Made by a program: the position numbers and the translations under genes. From contig CAJUDQ010000003.1 of NCBI GenBank assembly GCA_910585215.1, forward strand, positions 32,796 to 96,795: 64,000 nt of DNA. Direction: 5' to 3'. The DNA is from an uncultured Lachnospiraceae bacterium. Lineage in GTDB: Bacteria > Bacillota > Clostridia > Lachnospirales > Lachnospiraceae. The notes beneath the pieces are model-generated. The model was not told where the DNA came from. It did no database searches and worked only from the letters and a program-made list of their open reading frames with translations. This document shows positions 8,980 to 17,045 of this stretch, one piece after another; within the stretch, counting starts at the first letter, position 1; each line of letters starts with the position of its first letter.

Positions 8980-9537
8980 TTATTTACATTTTCTGATAAA
9001 TATATGTATATTCGTCTTATATTCCTTCACTTTAACTATCTCATACCCTGATTCTGCAAGATAATCAAAAGAGGTATTTTTTGCTGCCTCTACAATAATA
9101 ATTGTATGTTCATCTGCCAGTTCTGTATTCCTCAATTCATTTAGAACATAAAACTCATATTTTTTGTTGTATGGCGGATCCATGAATATAAAATCAAAAG
9201 TAAGTTTTTCTGTTCTCAGCTTTTTAATAGCAGCAACGGCATCATATTCCATCAAAACTGCTCTGTCCTCAAGATGTGTCGCTTTCAGATTTTCTCTGAT
9301 GCAGTCTGCAGCCTTTGCATTCTTTTCCACAAACCAGCACTTCTCTGCACCTCTGCTGAGCGCTTCTATACCTATCCCTCCGCTTCCACTGAACAAATCA
9401 AGAAACCTGCAATCAGAAAGACTGCCCTGAAGCATATTAAAAAGAGTTTCTTTGATTCTGTCCGTTGTCGGTCTTGTCTCCAGTCCTTCGATTGTCTTTA
9501 AAAGAGTTCTTCTTGCACTCCCTGAAATTACTCTCAT
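8980..9537 (-). CDS. rsmD: 16S rRNA (guanine966-N2)-methyltransferase
   Basis: A 185-residue SAM-dependent methyltransferase. It shows the RsmD start [13 protein letters not shown], the SAM motif [20 protein letters not shown] and the catalytic DPPY motif ([13 protein letters not shown]). RsmD modifies G966 in assembled 30S precursors. The ATG lies after GGGGT. It precedes coaD by 76 bases and follows cheR by 12, so the three probably share a transcript. Confidence 0.95.
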   Translation of the reverse strand: MRVISGSARRTLLKTIEGLETRPTTDRIKETLFNMLQGSLSDCRFLDLFSGSGGIGIEALSRGAEKCWFVEKNAKAADCIRENLKATHLEDRAVLMEYDAVAAIKKLRTEKLTFDFIFMDPPYNKKYEFYVLNELRNTELADEHTIIIVEAAKNTSFDYLAESGYEIVKVKEYKTNIHIFIRKCK

Positions 9538-9549
9538 AGTTTACCCCAA

Positions 9550-10323
9550 TTATATTTTCTTATAGAAAAAAGAACGATAAGACTGATAGTTCAAATCCCG
9601 ATAATTAATAATCTGTTCTGTACTTCCCACAAAAAGAACTCCTTCTTTTTTCAGGGATGCATTGAATTTTTTGTAAACTTCTGTCTTTGCTTCATCTGTA
9701 AAATAAATAAGAACATTCCTGCATACAATTAAATCCATATTGGCTGGATACTTATCCTCAAGCAGATTTCCCTGCTTAAATTCCACACATTTTTTTATTT
9801 CATCAGAAATCTGATAATTGCTCATTCCAATTTTTGTAAAATATTTGTCCTTAAATTCCTGTGGAAGTCCAGCTATGCTCTTCTGATTATACAATCCTGC
9901 CTGTGCTTTTTCCAAAACCTGTTTATCAATATCGGTCGCAATAATGGAAATTTTATTTAACGGAACAAATTTTGACAAAAGCATAACAAGCGAATATGGT
10001 TCATCACCGGTCGAACATGCTGCACTCCATATTTTCAGATTTTTTCCAAAGTTTTTTATAAGCTCCGGAAATATTTCCTGCTCCAAAACCTTCCACTGCT
10101 CGGGATTTCTCCAGAACTCCGATACATTTATAGTCAGATAATTTACAAACTCTTCAAATAAACGATTATTTGTTTTGATTGCGTCTACATATTCTCTATA
10201 ACTAGGATATTTATTTTTTGCTATTAATGCATCGATTCTTCTTTTCATCTGCCGTTCTTTATATGCATTTAAATCAATTTTTGTAAGAGACAAAATCTGA
10301 CTTTTAAATTGTTCATAATCCAT
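9550..10323 (-). CDS. cheR: CheR-type protein-glutamate O-methyltransferase
   Basis: About 257 residues: an N-terminal all-alpha CheR_N domain (YEQFKSQILSLTKIDLNAYK) and a SAM-binding CheR domain with IWSAACSTGDEPYSLVMLL and LIVCRNVLIYF. Classical CheR methylates glutamates on chemoreceptors. No chemoreceptor, cheB or flagellar gene is visible nearby, so this copy is isolated. The frame opens with GTG at 10332, but the ATG at 10323 has GAGG at eight bases and is preferred. Confidence 0.9.
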   Translation of the reverse strand: MDYEQFKSQILSLTKIDLNAYKERQMKRRIDALIAKNKYPSYREYVDAIKTNNRLFEEFVNYLTINVSEFWRNPEQWKVLEQEIFPELIKNFGKNLKIWSAACSTGDEPYSLVMLLSKFVPLNKISIIATDIDKQVLEKAQAGLYNQKSIAGLPQEFKDKYFTKIGMSNYQISDEIKKCVEFKQGNLLEDKYPANMDLIVCRNVLIYFTDEAKTEVYKKFNASLKKEGVLFVGSTEQIINYRDLNYQSYRSFFYKKI

Positions 10324-10421
10324 CTTTTCCACCTCATATTCTATTTTCAGACAAACTATTTAAAAGGAGTGCGCAAACACACACAATCATTCACTTTCAA
10401 CCAATAACTTTATATAATGAA

Positions 10422-10480
10422 GCATGCGGACACATGCGCAGGCCATTAAATCATGTTTTCTATAATTTAATGATATTATA
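10422..10480. repeat. Dispersed two-hairpin repeat family R2, copy 1
   Basis: First hairpin GCATG...CATGC (10422-10437), then the conserved GCAGG, then a second hairpin CATTAAAT (10444-10451) with ATTTAATG (10465-10472) and ATATTATA. The copy at 44211-44260 has the same order with GCACGC/GCGTGC and GTCATCAAA/TTTGATGAC, so the stems are kept while the bases differ. Confidence 0.65.
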
Positions 10481-10491
10481 TATTGAAAAAT

Positions 10492-10523
10492 GAGTAGGAG
10501 TTCGTCTTTTTTGACCCCTACTC
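10492..10523 (-). terminator. Terminator of the ispH-S1 operon
   Basis: Inverted repeat GAGTAGG (10492-10498) and CCTACTC (10517-10523); on the minus strand the stem is followed by ATTTTTC. It lies about 90 bases after the S1 gene stop. Confidence 0.7.
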
Positions 10524-10609
10524 GTTTCTTTTTTCATAAGAAATTATTTGATATTTCTTATGATGCTTTATTCCCAAGCTGAAAACGCTCAAGCCCCGTA
10601 TCTCTGTTT

Positions 10610-11719
10610 CTATTCGGCTGTCTGTTCTTCTGCTGCTTCCTCTGCGGTTTTTTCCGGTTCTGCTGTATTATCCAGTAAAACTCTTCTGCTCAGGCTGATT
10701 TTCTTTTCTTCTCCATTAAAATCTACTACTTTTGTTTCAATCTTCTGACCAATCTTTAGCACATCTGCAGGCTTATCTATATGCTCTCTTGCAATCTGTG
10801 ATACATGAAGCAATGCATCAATGCCCGGCTCCAGCTCAATAAATGCACCGAAATCTGTCATTCTTGCCACTGTTCCCTCTACAATACTGCCAACAGCATA
10901 CTTTTCTGCCGCATGAATCCATGGATTTGTCTCATCAAACTTAAGGCTCAGGGCAATTTTTGTTCCATTGACTTCCTTTATAAGAGCTTCTACCTTATCG
11001 CCGACTTTAAACATCTTTTTTGGATGCTCCACTCTTCCCCATGACATCTCTGAAATATGAAGAAGTCCGTCAATTCCTCCAAGGTCAATAAACGCACCGA
11101 AATCTGTCACATTTTTTACCGTTCCGGTAATTACCTGACCTTCCTGAATACTTGCAAGCAATGCTTCCTGCTTCTCTTTTTTAGCTGCTACCAGCAAAGT
11201 TTTTCTGTCACCGATAATTCTTCTTCTCTTAGGATTGAACTCACTGATTACAAATTCAACCTCCTGACCGGCATATTTGCTTAAGTCCTTTTCATACATG
11301 TCTGATACCAGACTTGCCGGAATAAATATCTTGGCTTCATCCAATGTCACACTTAAACCGCCTGCCATTACCTGTGTTACTTTTGCCTTTAATACTTCCT
11401 TGTTTTCAAAGGCTTCTTCCAGTCTTCTGTTTCCTTTTTCCTGTGCCAGACGCTTATAGGTAAGCAATACCTGACCTTCTCCATCGTTGACTTTCAGAAC
11501 TTTTGCTTCCATCTTGTCGCCCGGATTTACCATTGTTGTTAAATCTGCGTTAGGTGTATTGGTATATTCATTTCTGACAATGATACCATCTGACTTGTAA
11601 CCTATATTTAAAACAATTTCATCTGGTTTAACGTCGATGATTGTTCCTTCAACGATTTCTCCTGTTCTTATAGTTTTAATTGAATCCTCTAGCATCTGCT
11701 CAAAGCTTAATTCTGACAT
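10610..11719 (-). CDS. rpsA: S1 RNA-binding-domain protein (30S ribosomal protein S1-like)
   Basis: A 369-residue protein with four S1 (OB-fold) repeats, at about residues 16-85, 100-170, 189-258 and 274-343. The third and fourth are the best conserved (VKNVTDFGAFIDLGGIDGLL and VARMTDFGAFIELEPGIDALL). The C-terminus ends in an acidic Ala/Glu tail. The start at 11719 has GGAGG ten bases upstream and overlaps the ispH 3' end by 13 bases. In Clostridia ispH and an S1 protein are adjacent or fused. It probably helps mRNA binding to the ribosome. Confidence 0.9.
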   Translation of the reverse strand: MSELSFEQMLEDSIKTIRTGEIVEGTIIDVKPDEIVLNIGYKSDGIIVRNEYTNTPNADLTTMVNPGDKMEAKVLKVNDGEGQVLLTYKRLAQEKGNRRLEEAFENKEVLKAKVTQVMAGGLSVTLDEAKIFIPASLVSDMYEKDLSKYAGQEVEFVISEFNPKRRRIIGDRKTLLVAAKKEKQEALLASIQEGQVITGTVKNVTDFGAFIDLGGIDGLLHISEMSWGRVEHPKKMFKVGDKVEALIKEVNGTKIALSLKFDETNPWIHAAEKYAVGSIVEGTVARMTDFGAFIELEPGIDALLHVSQIAREHIDKPADVLKIGQKIETKVVDFNGEEKKISLSRRVLLDNTAEPEKTAEEAAEEQTAE

Positions 11720-12609
11720 TCTGCCAAAACCTCCTCTATTATATTATTAGGGGTTGAAGCCCCTGCTGTAATACCTACATTTCTACAGGTCTGCAGCTTT
11801 TTTAAATCCAAGTCTTCTAGTTTCTGTATATAGTAAGTATTTTTACATTCTTCTTTACATATTTCATAAAGTTTTTGTGTGTTTGAACTGCTTCTGCCAC
11901 CTATCACAATCATGGCATCTGATCCTGAAGCAATCTGTCTTGCCTCTGCCTGTCGTTTATTGGTCGCATTACAAATAGTATTCACAACTATTATATCATA
12001 CCCCTTTTTGCCAATAATTTCAACCATTTTATCAAATTTCTTGTAATTAAATGTCGTTTGCGCCACAACACACAATTTTTTGCCTTTGTCATATTCAAAC
12101 TTTTGCGCTTCTTCCTCTGTATTGATAATAAAAGTATCTGATTCTGACCATCCTTTTATCCCCTGAACCTCGGGGTGCTTTTCATTTCCTATAATTAAAA
12201 TCGCATAACCATCACGGCTTTTTTCCATAACTGTCTTATGTATTTTTTTTACAAACGGACAGGTGGCATCTACAAGCTTCAAGCCCTGTTCCCGTATATA
12301 ATCATTTGTTTTTTGGTCTACACCATGTGAACGGATAATAACAGTTCCATGCTCTACGGCCTGAAGCTCTTCCATGCTGTTTAGCACTGTTACTCCATTT
12401 TTTTCCAAATCTGCAACTACCTGTTCATTGTGAATAATCGGACCATACGTATAGATGTGGTCCCATTCTTCAGAATTGAATTTTTCGTTCTTATTTTCTC
12501 TGTTAAACTCCCTCTGTTCCCTTCTGCTTTCAATTTCCTTATATACAGTTTCCACTGCTCTTTTTACTCCAAAACAGAAGCCCGCGCTCTTAGCAACTGT
12601 TACTTTCAT
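11707..12609 (-). CDS. ispH: 4-hydroxy-3-methylbut-2-enyl diphosphate reductase
   Basis: A 300-residue LytB/IspH enzyme, the last step of the MEP isoprenoid pathway. It uses a [4Fe-4S] cluster to convert HMBPP to IPP and DMAPP. Cluster cysteines are in SAGFCFGVKRA, VDATCPFVKK and VNTICNATN; IIRSHG and GGRSSSNTQ are further family blocks. It overlaps cmk by four bases (ATGA) and the S1 gene by 13, so the three are translationally coupled. Confidence 0.96.
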   Translation of the reverse strand: MKVTVAKSAGFCFGVKRAVETVYKEIESRREQREFNRENKNEKFNSEEWDHIYTYGPIIHNEQVVADLEKNGVTVLNSMEELQAVEHGTVIIRSHGVDQKTNDYIREQGLKLVDATCPFVKKIHKTVMEKSRDGYAILIIGNEKHPEVQGIKGWSESDTFIINTEEEAQKFEYDKGKKLCVVAQTTFNYKKFDKMVEIIGKKGYDIIVVNTICNATNKRQAEARQIASGSDAMIVIGGRSSSNTQKLYEICKEECKNTYYIQKLEDLDLKKLQTCRNVGITAGASTPNNIIEEVLAECQN

Positions 12610-13274
12610 AAATTTTTCCTGTCCTCTATTATTTTTCTGATTTTTTCAACCACCTGCTCTATGGCAAGCTCGGAAGAATCCAGATAAACCGCCTGTTCTG
12701 CCTGCTTTAACGGTGCGATTTCTCTATGCATATCCCTGTAATCTCTCTCTTTGATATCCTCTTCGATTTCCTTGAGATTACATTCCATTCCCTTTTTGAC
12801 AAGTTCTTCATATCTGCGTTTTGCCCTTGTCTGAACACTTGCTGTCAGGTAAATCTTTACCTGTGCATCTTTTAACACATTTGTACCAATATCCCGACCA
12901 TCCATTACCACATTGTGTTCCTGTCCAAGCTGCTGTTGCAAATTTAAAAGTTTTTCTCTGACTCCCTCATAGATAGAAATTGCCGAGGTTGCCTGACTGA
13001 CCTCCTCTGTGCGGATATATGCATTTACATTTTCTTCATCCAGCAATACCTGCTGCTCTCCATTTTCATAGTTTAGGCTGACCTTTCGCTGTTTACAGTG
13101 TTCAACTACAGCTTCTTTGTCTTCCACATCTATTCCATTTCTCAGGCAGGACAAAGCCATCGCCCGATACATGGCACCGGTATCTACATAAATAAATCCC
13201 AACTCTTCTGCAAGTATTTTTGCGATTGTACTTTTGCCTGCGCCGGCAGGTCCGTCAATAGCCACTTGAAACAT
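12606..13274 (-). CDS. cmk: Cytidylate kinase
   Basis: A 222-residue P-loop kinase: GPAGAGKSTIAK at the N-terminus, the NMP-binding motif YVDTGAMYRAM and VMDGRDIGTNVL, and the lid region with RRYEEL. It phosphorylates CMP and dCMP. The frame begins at 13286 but that ATG overlaps the Shine-Dalgarno; the ATG at 13274 follows GGAGG and gives MFQVAIDGPAG. It is the central gene of the flavoprotein-cmk-ispH-S1 cluster. Confidence 0.95.
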   Translation of the reverse strand: MFQVAIDGPAGAGKSTIAKILAEELGFIYVDTGAMYRAMALSCLRNGIDVEDKEAVVEHCKQRKVSLNYENGEQQVLLDEENVNAYIRTEEVSQATSAISIYEGVREKLLNLQQQLGQEHNVVMDGRDIGTNVLKDAQVKIYLTASVQTRAKRRYEELVKKGMECNLKEIEEDIKERDYRDMHREIAPLKQAEQAVYLDSSELAIEQVVEKIRKIIEDRKNL

Positions 13275-13284
13275 ATTTTCCTCC

Positions 13285-13325
13285 ATCTGCCGTCAACCGG
13301 CACTTTGTTCTTTTACTGGAAACTG
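13285..13325. repeat. Dispersed repeat family R5, copy 1
   Basis: Contains GGCACTTTGTTCTTT (13299-13313), followed by ACTGGAAA and preceded by TGCCG. The same words in the same order occur at 47864-47900. It lies between cmk and the flavoprotein gene. Confidence 0.5.
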
Positions 13326-13379
13326 CCTTACATTTCCTGTTATTTATTATACAACAAAATTTATATTTTAACAAAGTAT

Positions 13380-14651
13380 TTATGCAAAAAAACCTGCAAG
13401 ATATCCTGTAGACCATGCAATCTGAAGATTATAGCCGCCTGTCAGGGCATCTGTATCAATCACCTCTCCGGCAAAAAACAGTCCTGCGATTCTTTTTGAT
13501 TCCATGCTTGCCGGCAAAAGTTCTTTGACTTCCACTCCGCCCTGTGTAATAATTGCCTCCTGAAATCCTCTTGTTCCAGTGACAGTCAGTGTAAAGTTTT
13601 TTATGATATGCACCAGATTTTTTCGTTCTTCCCTTGAAATTGTATGCACCTTTTTAAATTCGTCAATTCCGGAACGCATAATAATCAGTGGTATCATACT
13701 TTTTGGAAGCAGTTCATTTAAAGAATTTCTAAAATTTTTGTTTTTAAATTTCTGAAAATCCTTTAGAATCCGTTCATCTAAAACATCATTGTCCAAGGCC
13801 GGCTTTAAATCTATTACAAGCTTCAGAGGATTCCCTTCATGCAGCCTTTTTGTAAGTATGCTGCTTGCACTTAAAATGACTGGACCACTGACTCCAAAAT
13901 GTGTAAAAAGCAATTCTCCAAAATCCGAATACAGTTTTTTATTTTCCTGATAAAAATCTACCTGTATATTTTTCAGGCTGAGTCCCTGCAACTCTCTGAC
14001 AAATTCTTCCTTTACAATCAACGGTACAAGTGCGGGAAACAGCTTTGTTGTTTTATGTCCTGTTTTTTCCGCAAATCGGTATCCGTCGCCTGTCGAGCCG
14101 GTAGACGGATAAGAACAGCCTCCAGTTGCAATAATTACACTGTCAAACACTTCCTCTGTGCCGTCTTTAAACAATATTCCCTTTACTTTTGAGCTCTGTT
14201 TTCTTTTTTCTGCCATAACATCACAAACCTCTGTATCTTCAATGATAATATCCTGAATTTCTGTGTTTAAGTGAATATGGACACCATTTTTCTTCAATAC
14301 TCTTGTCAATCCCAATATCACATCCGAAGACCTGTCAGATGCCGGAAACACACGGTTTCCTCTTTCTACCTTTGTCTGCACGCCCGCTTTTTCAAACATC
14401 TGTATCACATCTTCATTGGACATTGTATAAAATGCACTGTATAGAAATTTTGCATTTGTAACAACATTTTTCATTACCTCCTCCATATCGGATGCATTTG
14501 TAAGATTACACCTTCCTTTTCCGGTAATATAAAGCTTTTTTCCAAGCTTTTCGTTTTTTTCATATAAATGAACTTCTTTTCCTGCTTTGGCCGCGGATAT
14601 GGCTGCCATCATTCCAGCTGGTCCGCCGCCTATTACTGCTATTTTCTTCAC
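13380..14651 (-). CDS. NAD(P)/FAD-dependent oxidoreductase, HI0933/BaiN-like flavoprotein
   Basis: A 423-residue flavoprotein. N-terminal Rossmann motif VIGGGPAGMMAAISAAKAGK, then GKKLYITGKGRCNLTN, a mid block VIIATGGCSYPSTGSTGDGY, and the C-terminal FAD block FAGEVIDTDALTGGYNLQIAWSTG (read in two parts) are diagnostic of the HI0933/aminoacetone-oxidase-like family. A Clostridium scindens member, BaiN, has been reported to reduce bile-acid intermediates, but most Firmicutes have a housekeeping paralogue beside cmk, as here, so a bile-acid role should not be assumed. It starts with GTG after GAGGA, one gene downstream of the MurR/RpiR regulator. Confidence 0.85.
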   Translation of the reverse strand: MKKIAVIGGGPAGMMAAISAAKAGKEVHLYEKNEKLGKKLYITGKGRCNLTNASDMEEVMKNVVTNAKFLYSAFYTMSNEDVIQMFEKAGVQTKVERGNRVFPASDRSSDVILGLTRVLKKNGVHIHLNTEIQDIIIEDTEVCDVMAEKRKQSSKVKGILFKDGTEEVFDSVIIATGGCSYPSTGSTGDGYRFAEKTGHKTTKLFPALVPLIVKEEFVRELQGLSLKNIQVDFYQENKKLYSDFGELLFTHFGVSGPVILSASSILTKRLHEGNPLKLVIDLKPALDNDVLDERILKDFQKFKNKNFRNSLNELLPKSMIPLIIMRSGIDEFKKVHTISREERKNLVHIIKNFTLTVTGTRGFQEAIITQGGVEVKELLPASMESKRIAGLFFAGEVIDTDALTGGYNLQIAWSTGYLAGFFA

Positions 14652-14656
14652 TTCAT

Positions 14657-15571
14657 CTATTCCTCTTTATTTGCCAAATCCGAATCGTCTACCCAGTTTA
14701 ACTCATCATTTCCTGAAACTGCATATTCATTGCAGATATCTTCCAGCATTTCCAGACGATTTACCAGATTTTTTTTACGTTTTGCCATAAGCGCTGTCAC
14801 TAATGCATTAATAATACTCAAAGGGGCTGTCAGTGACTCCGCCACCGATGTCATTTCACTCTTTGCAACTAAATTACACGACGAATACAGATTCATGGGA
14901 GATGTTCTGCTGTCTGTAATCGTAATTACTCTGCAATTTCTGCTGTTGGCAAATTCCATTGCCTTTAAGGTACGAATGGAATATCTTGGAAAACTGATTC
15001 CCACAATACAGTCCTCCTCATTCATACGAAGCATATCTTCAAATAAATTGCTGGAATTGTCCGAAGACAGCAAAATCACTTCATCAAGCATAAGTTTTAA
15101 ACTGCTTTCCATACAGGCAGCCAGAGGAGCACTATTTCTAATTCCGATAATATAGACCTTTCTTGCACTTAAAAGCAGTTCCACAGCCGCTTCAAAGGCA
15201 TCACAATCTACATGCTCTATGGTATACCGGATATTTTCCATATCTCTTTTCAAAACCTGTTCCAGAACTTCCTGTCGGGAAATGTTTTCATTGTCAATAT
15301 CAACTGCAGGAGGTTCATGAATCCTTCGGCGAACCATTTTTTCCAGCTCACCCTGAAGCTGCGGAAATCCCTTTAATCCAAGCATAGAGGCAAAACGCAC
15401 AACTGTAGACTCACTGACACCTACCTCATGTCCAATTTTTGAAGCAGTCAGAAATGCTGCTCTGTCATAATCTGTCATAATAAAACGGGCAAGCTTCTTC
15501 TGTCCCCTGCTCATACTGGAAAATTTATTGTTTATAATCTGAAAAATATTTTCTGTATCCTTTTTCTCCAT
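14657..15571 (-). CDS. MurR/RpiR-family transcriptional regulator
   Basis: A 304-residue regulator: N-terminal RpiR-type helix-turn-helix (SRGQKKLARFIMTDYDRAAF, VGVSESTVVRFASMLGLKGF) and a C-terminal SIS domain that normally binds a sugar phosphate (VYIIGIRNSAPLA, ISFPRYSIRTLKAMEFA). No sugar-use genes lie next to it; it is followed within five bases by the flavoprotein gene and preceded by a glycosyltransferase gene. Its target and ligand are unknown. Confidence 0.9.
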   Translation of the reverse strand: MEKKDTENIFQIINNKFSSMSRGQKKLARFIMTDYDRAAFLTASKIGHEVGVSESTVVRFASMLGLKGFPQLQGELEKMVRRRIHEPPAVDIDNENISRQEVLEQVLKRDMENIRYTIEHVDCDAFEAAVELLLSARKVYIIGIRNSAPLAACMESSLKLMLDEVILLSSDNSSNLFEDMLRMNEEDCIVGISFPRYSIRTLKAMEFANSRNCRVITITDSRTSPMNLYSSCNLVAKSEMTSVAESLTAPLSIINALVTALMAKRKKNLVNRLEMLEDICNEYAVSGNDELNWVDDSDLANKEE

Positions 15572-15668
15572 ATCCTGTCCCCTTCTAAAATATATTTTGT
15601 ATCATATATATTTTTTCTTTTTCTGTCAACTGATATTTTGGCAAATCCACAAAACAAGCCTGTTGATA

Positions 15669-16835
15669 TTATGTATCTGCAATTTTCAGGAAAGTCAGCG
15701 CCCGCTGTTTCCATGTATGTTCTTTCACTGCCTTTTGCCTGCCCTGCAAAGCAATTTTTTCCGCATAACCGGATTCTGACAGAAGCTTTTTTATTTTTTT
15801 TGGAAGCTCTTCTCTTTTCTCAAGTGAAAAACTGATATAATCCTGCCCATCTATTAATTTTTCTGTAATATATTGTGAAGTATCTGTCACAGAAACACAG
15901 CCCTGAAGCATGGAATTAAAAATTCTGTCATGTGCCCCTTCTTTAAACCATGGCATAATATTCAACGATATTTTTGCATTTCTCATATATTCAAGACAGG
16001 TTTTTGAATCTACCTGACCTGCCATAATAAGGTTATCCATATTTTTACATTGTGAAAGTTCCCAGTCCTTTCCAAGCACTGCTACTCTGATACCAGCCTC
16101 CGCAAGCGAACAGACAATTTCTCTGCGAAAATAAGAACGGATATATAAATCTACAAAAACCATCCCATACAGACAGGCAAGTATTTCATGTCTTGTGATT
16201 TTTGGAATTTCCTTTTTCAAATATGAAATCATTGTCTGTTCCAGAGGCAGATTTGGTTCTTCTTTCAGCCTCTGTATAATTTCAAAATAAAATTCTTTAT
16301 TTTCTTCATCTACTCCCTTTAAGTGTTTCATAAGGTTTGGCAGCGCCACATAATTTCCAGCAAAAACTACATCATATTTTCTGTCTCTGTATGCGGGATT
16401 TTTTGAAAGCTCTGTACCGCCAAGCGGCAGAAAATATACTTTTCCATATTTTGGATAATATTCTTCTACAAATTTTACATGCTGTCTGTCAATGCACAGC
16501 AAAGTAAGGTCGTTATGCACAGCAGAGAGCTGTTTGAAATAATAAACAGGACTGTCTACCATAATACAGTAACAGGGGATTTCAAAGATTTCCCAGACAC
16601 TTTTGTGTTCTCTCCATTCAAACTGAGCTTCTTCGCTCAATCCGATAAAATTGAATGTCAAAAATACAGTTTCTCCCTTTTGATAAAAGCTCTGAAATTC
16701 TTTTCTGCTTTTTTCGGGTCTTTCCAAGTCCCAAAACCAGACTTCTATCCCTGCTTCTTGAAAGGTCTCTGCCATCTGTATAGAAAAAAATTCTAATGTC
16801 TCTACTGCATGTTTTGCCAAAATAATTTTTTTCAT
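15669..16835 (-). CDS. CgeB-like glycosyltransferase (GT4-type C-terminal domain)
   Basis: A 388-residue soluble protein. The C-terminal half has ISLNIMPWFKEGAHDRIFNS and a following QGCVSVTDTSQYITEKL block, typical of CgeB/Glyco_trans_1_2 proteins; the N-terminal half (FYQKGETVFLTFNF, VDSPVYYFKQLSA) resembles DUF3880. These transfer sugars to glycans or proteins, but donor and acceptor cannot be told. It lies directly downstream of the giant surface protein gene, separated by a terminator, so glycosylation of that protein is conceivable but unproven. The start follows AGGGAG. Confidence 0.75.
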   Translation of the reverse strand: MKKIILAKHAVETLEFFSIQMAETFQEAGIEVWFWDLERPEKSRKEFQSFYQKGETVFLTFNFIGLSEEAQFEWREHKSVWEIFEIPCYCIMVDSPVYYFKQLSAVHNDLTLLCIDRQHVKFVEEYYPKYGKVYFLPLGGTELSKNPAYRDRKYDVVFAGNYVALPNLMKHLKGVDEENKEFYFEIIQRLKEEPNLPLEQTMISYLKKEIPKITRHEILACLYGMVFVDLYIRSYFRREIVCSLAEAGIRVAVLGKDWELSQCKNMDNLIMAGQVDSKTCLEYMRNAKISLNIMPWFKEGAHDRIFNSMLQGCVSVTDTSQYITEKLIDGQDYISFSLEKREELPKKIKKLLSESGYAEKIALQGRQKAVKEHTWKQRALTFLKIADT

Positions 16836-16995
16836 AGTCCGTCTCCCTTTGGTTTTATTCTATATTCCAAATATTTTTATGCTTTGTTTTCACTTATCAT
16901 ACATTATTTTTACATATTTGTCAATATATCAGAAATATTTTTTAAATATATAAAGCAAAATCACCTGTGAGATAACAGCAATATAAAAAATATCA

Positions 16996-17029
16996 ATGGG
17001 CTGCTGTATTTTTTCATGCAGCAGCCCAT
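16996..17029 (-). terminator. Strong intrinsic terminator of the surface-protein gene
   Basis: An 11-bp perfect stem ATGGGCTGCTG (16996-17006) with CAGCAGCCCAT (17019-17029); the minus-strand tail is TGATATTTTTT. It lies 17 bases after the stop of the giant gene. Confidence 0.9.
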
Positions 17030-17045
17030 ATATTTTTATCATTCC

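Larger units (their letters stand above)
10324..10609. other. Intergenic region between S1 protein and cheR genes
   Basis: Contains a copy of dispersed repeat family R2 (10422-10480) and the terminator of the S1 gene (10492-10523). The cheR promoter must lie here, but I see no convincing -35/-10 pair. Confidence 0.5.

Noticed and set aside
13380..14651. Calling this gene baiN with a bile-acid role
   Set aside because: The family is mostly housekeeping beside cmk; no other bai genes are present.
14568..15155. Plus-strand open frame of 195 codons opposite the MurR/RpiR and flavoprotein genes
   Set aside because: The minus-strand genes have clear family motifs; the plus frame has no recognisable domain or ribosome site.
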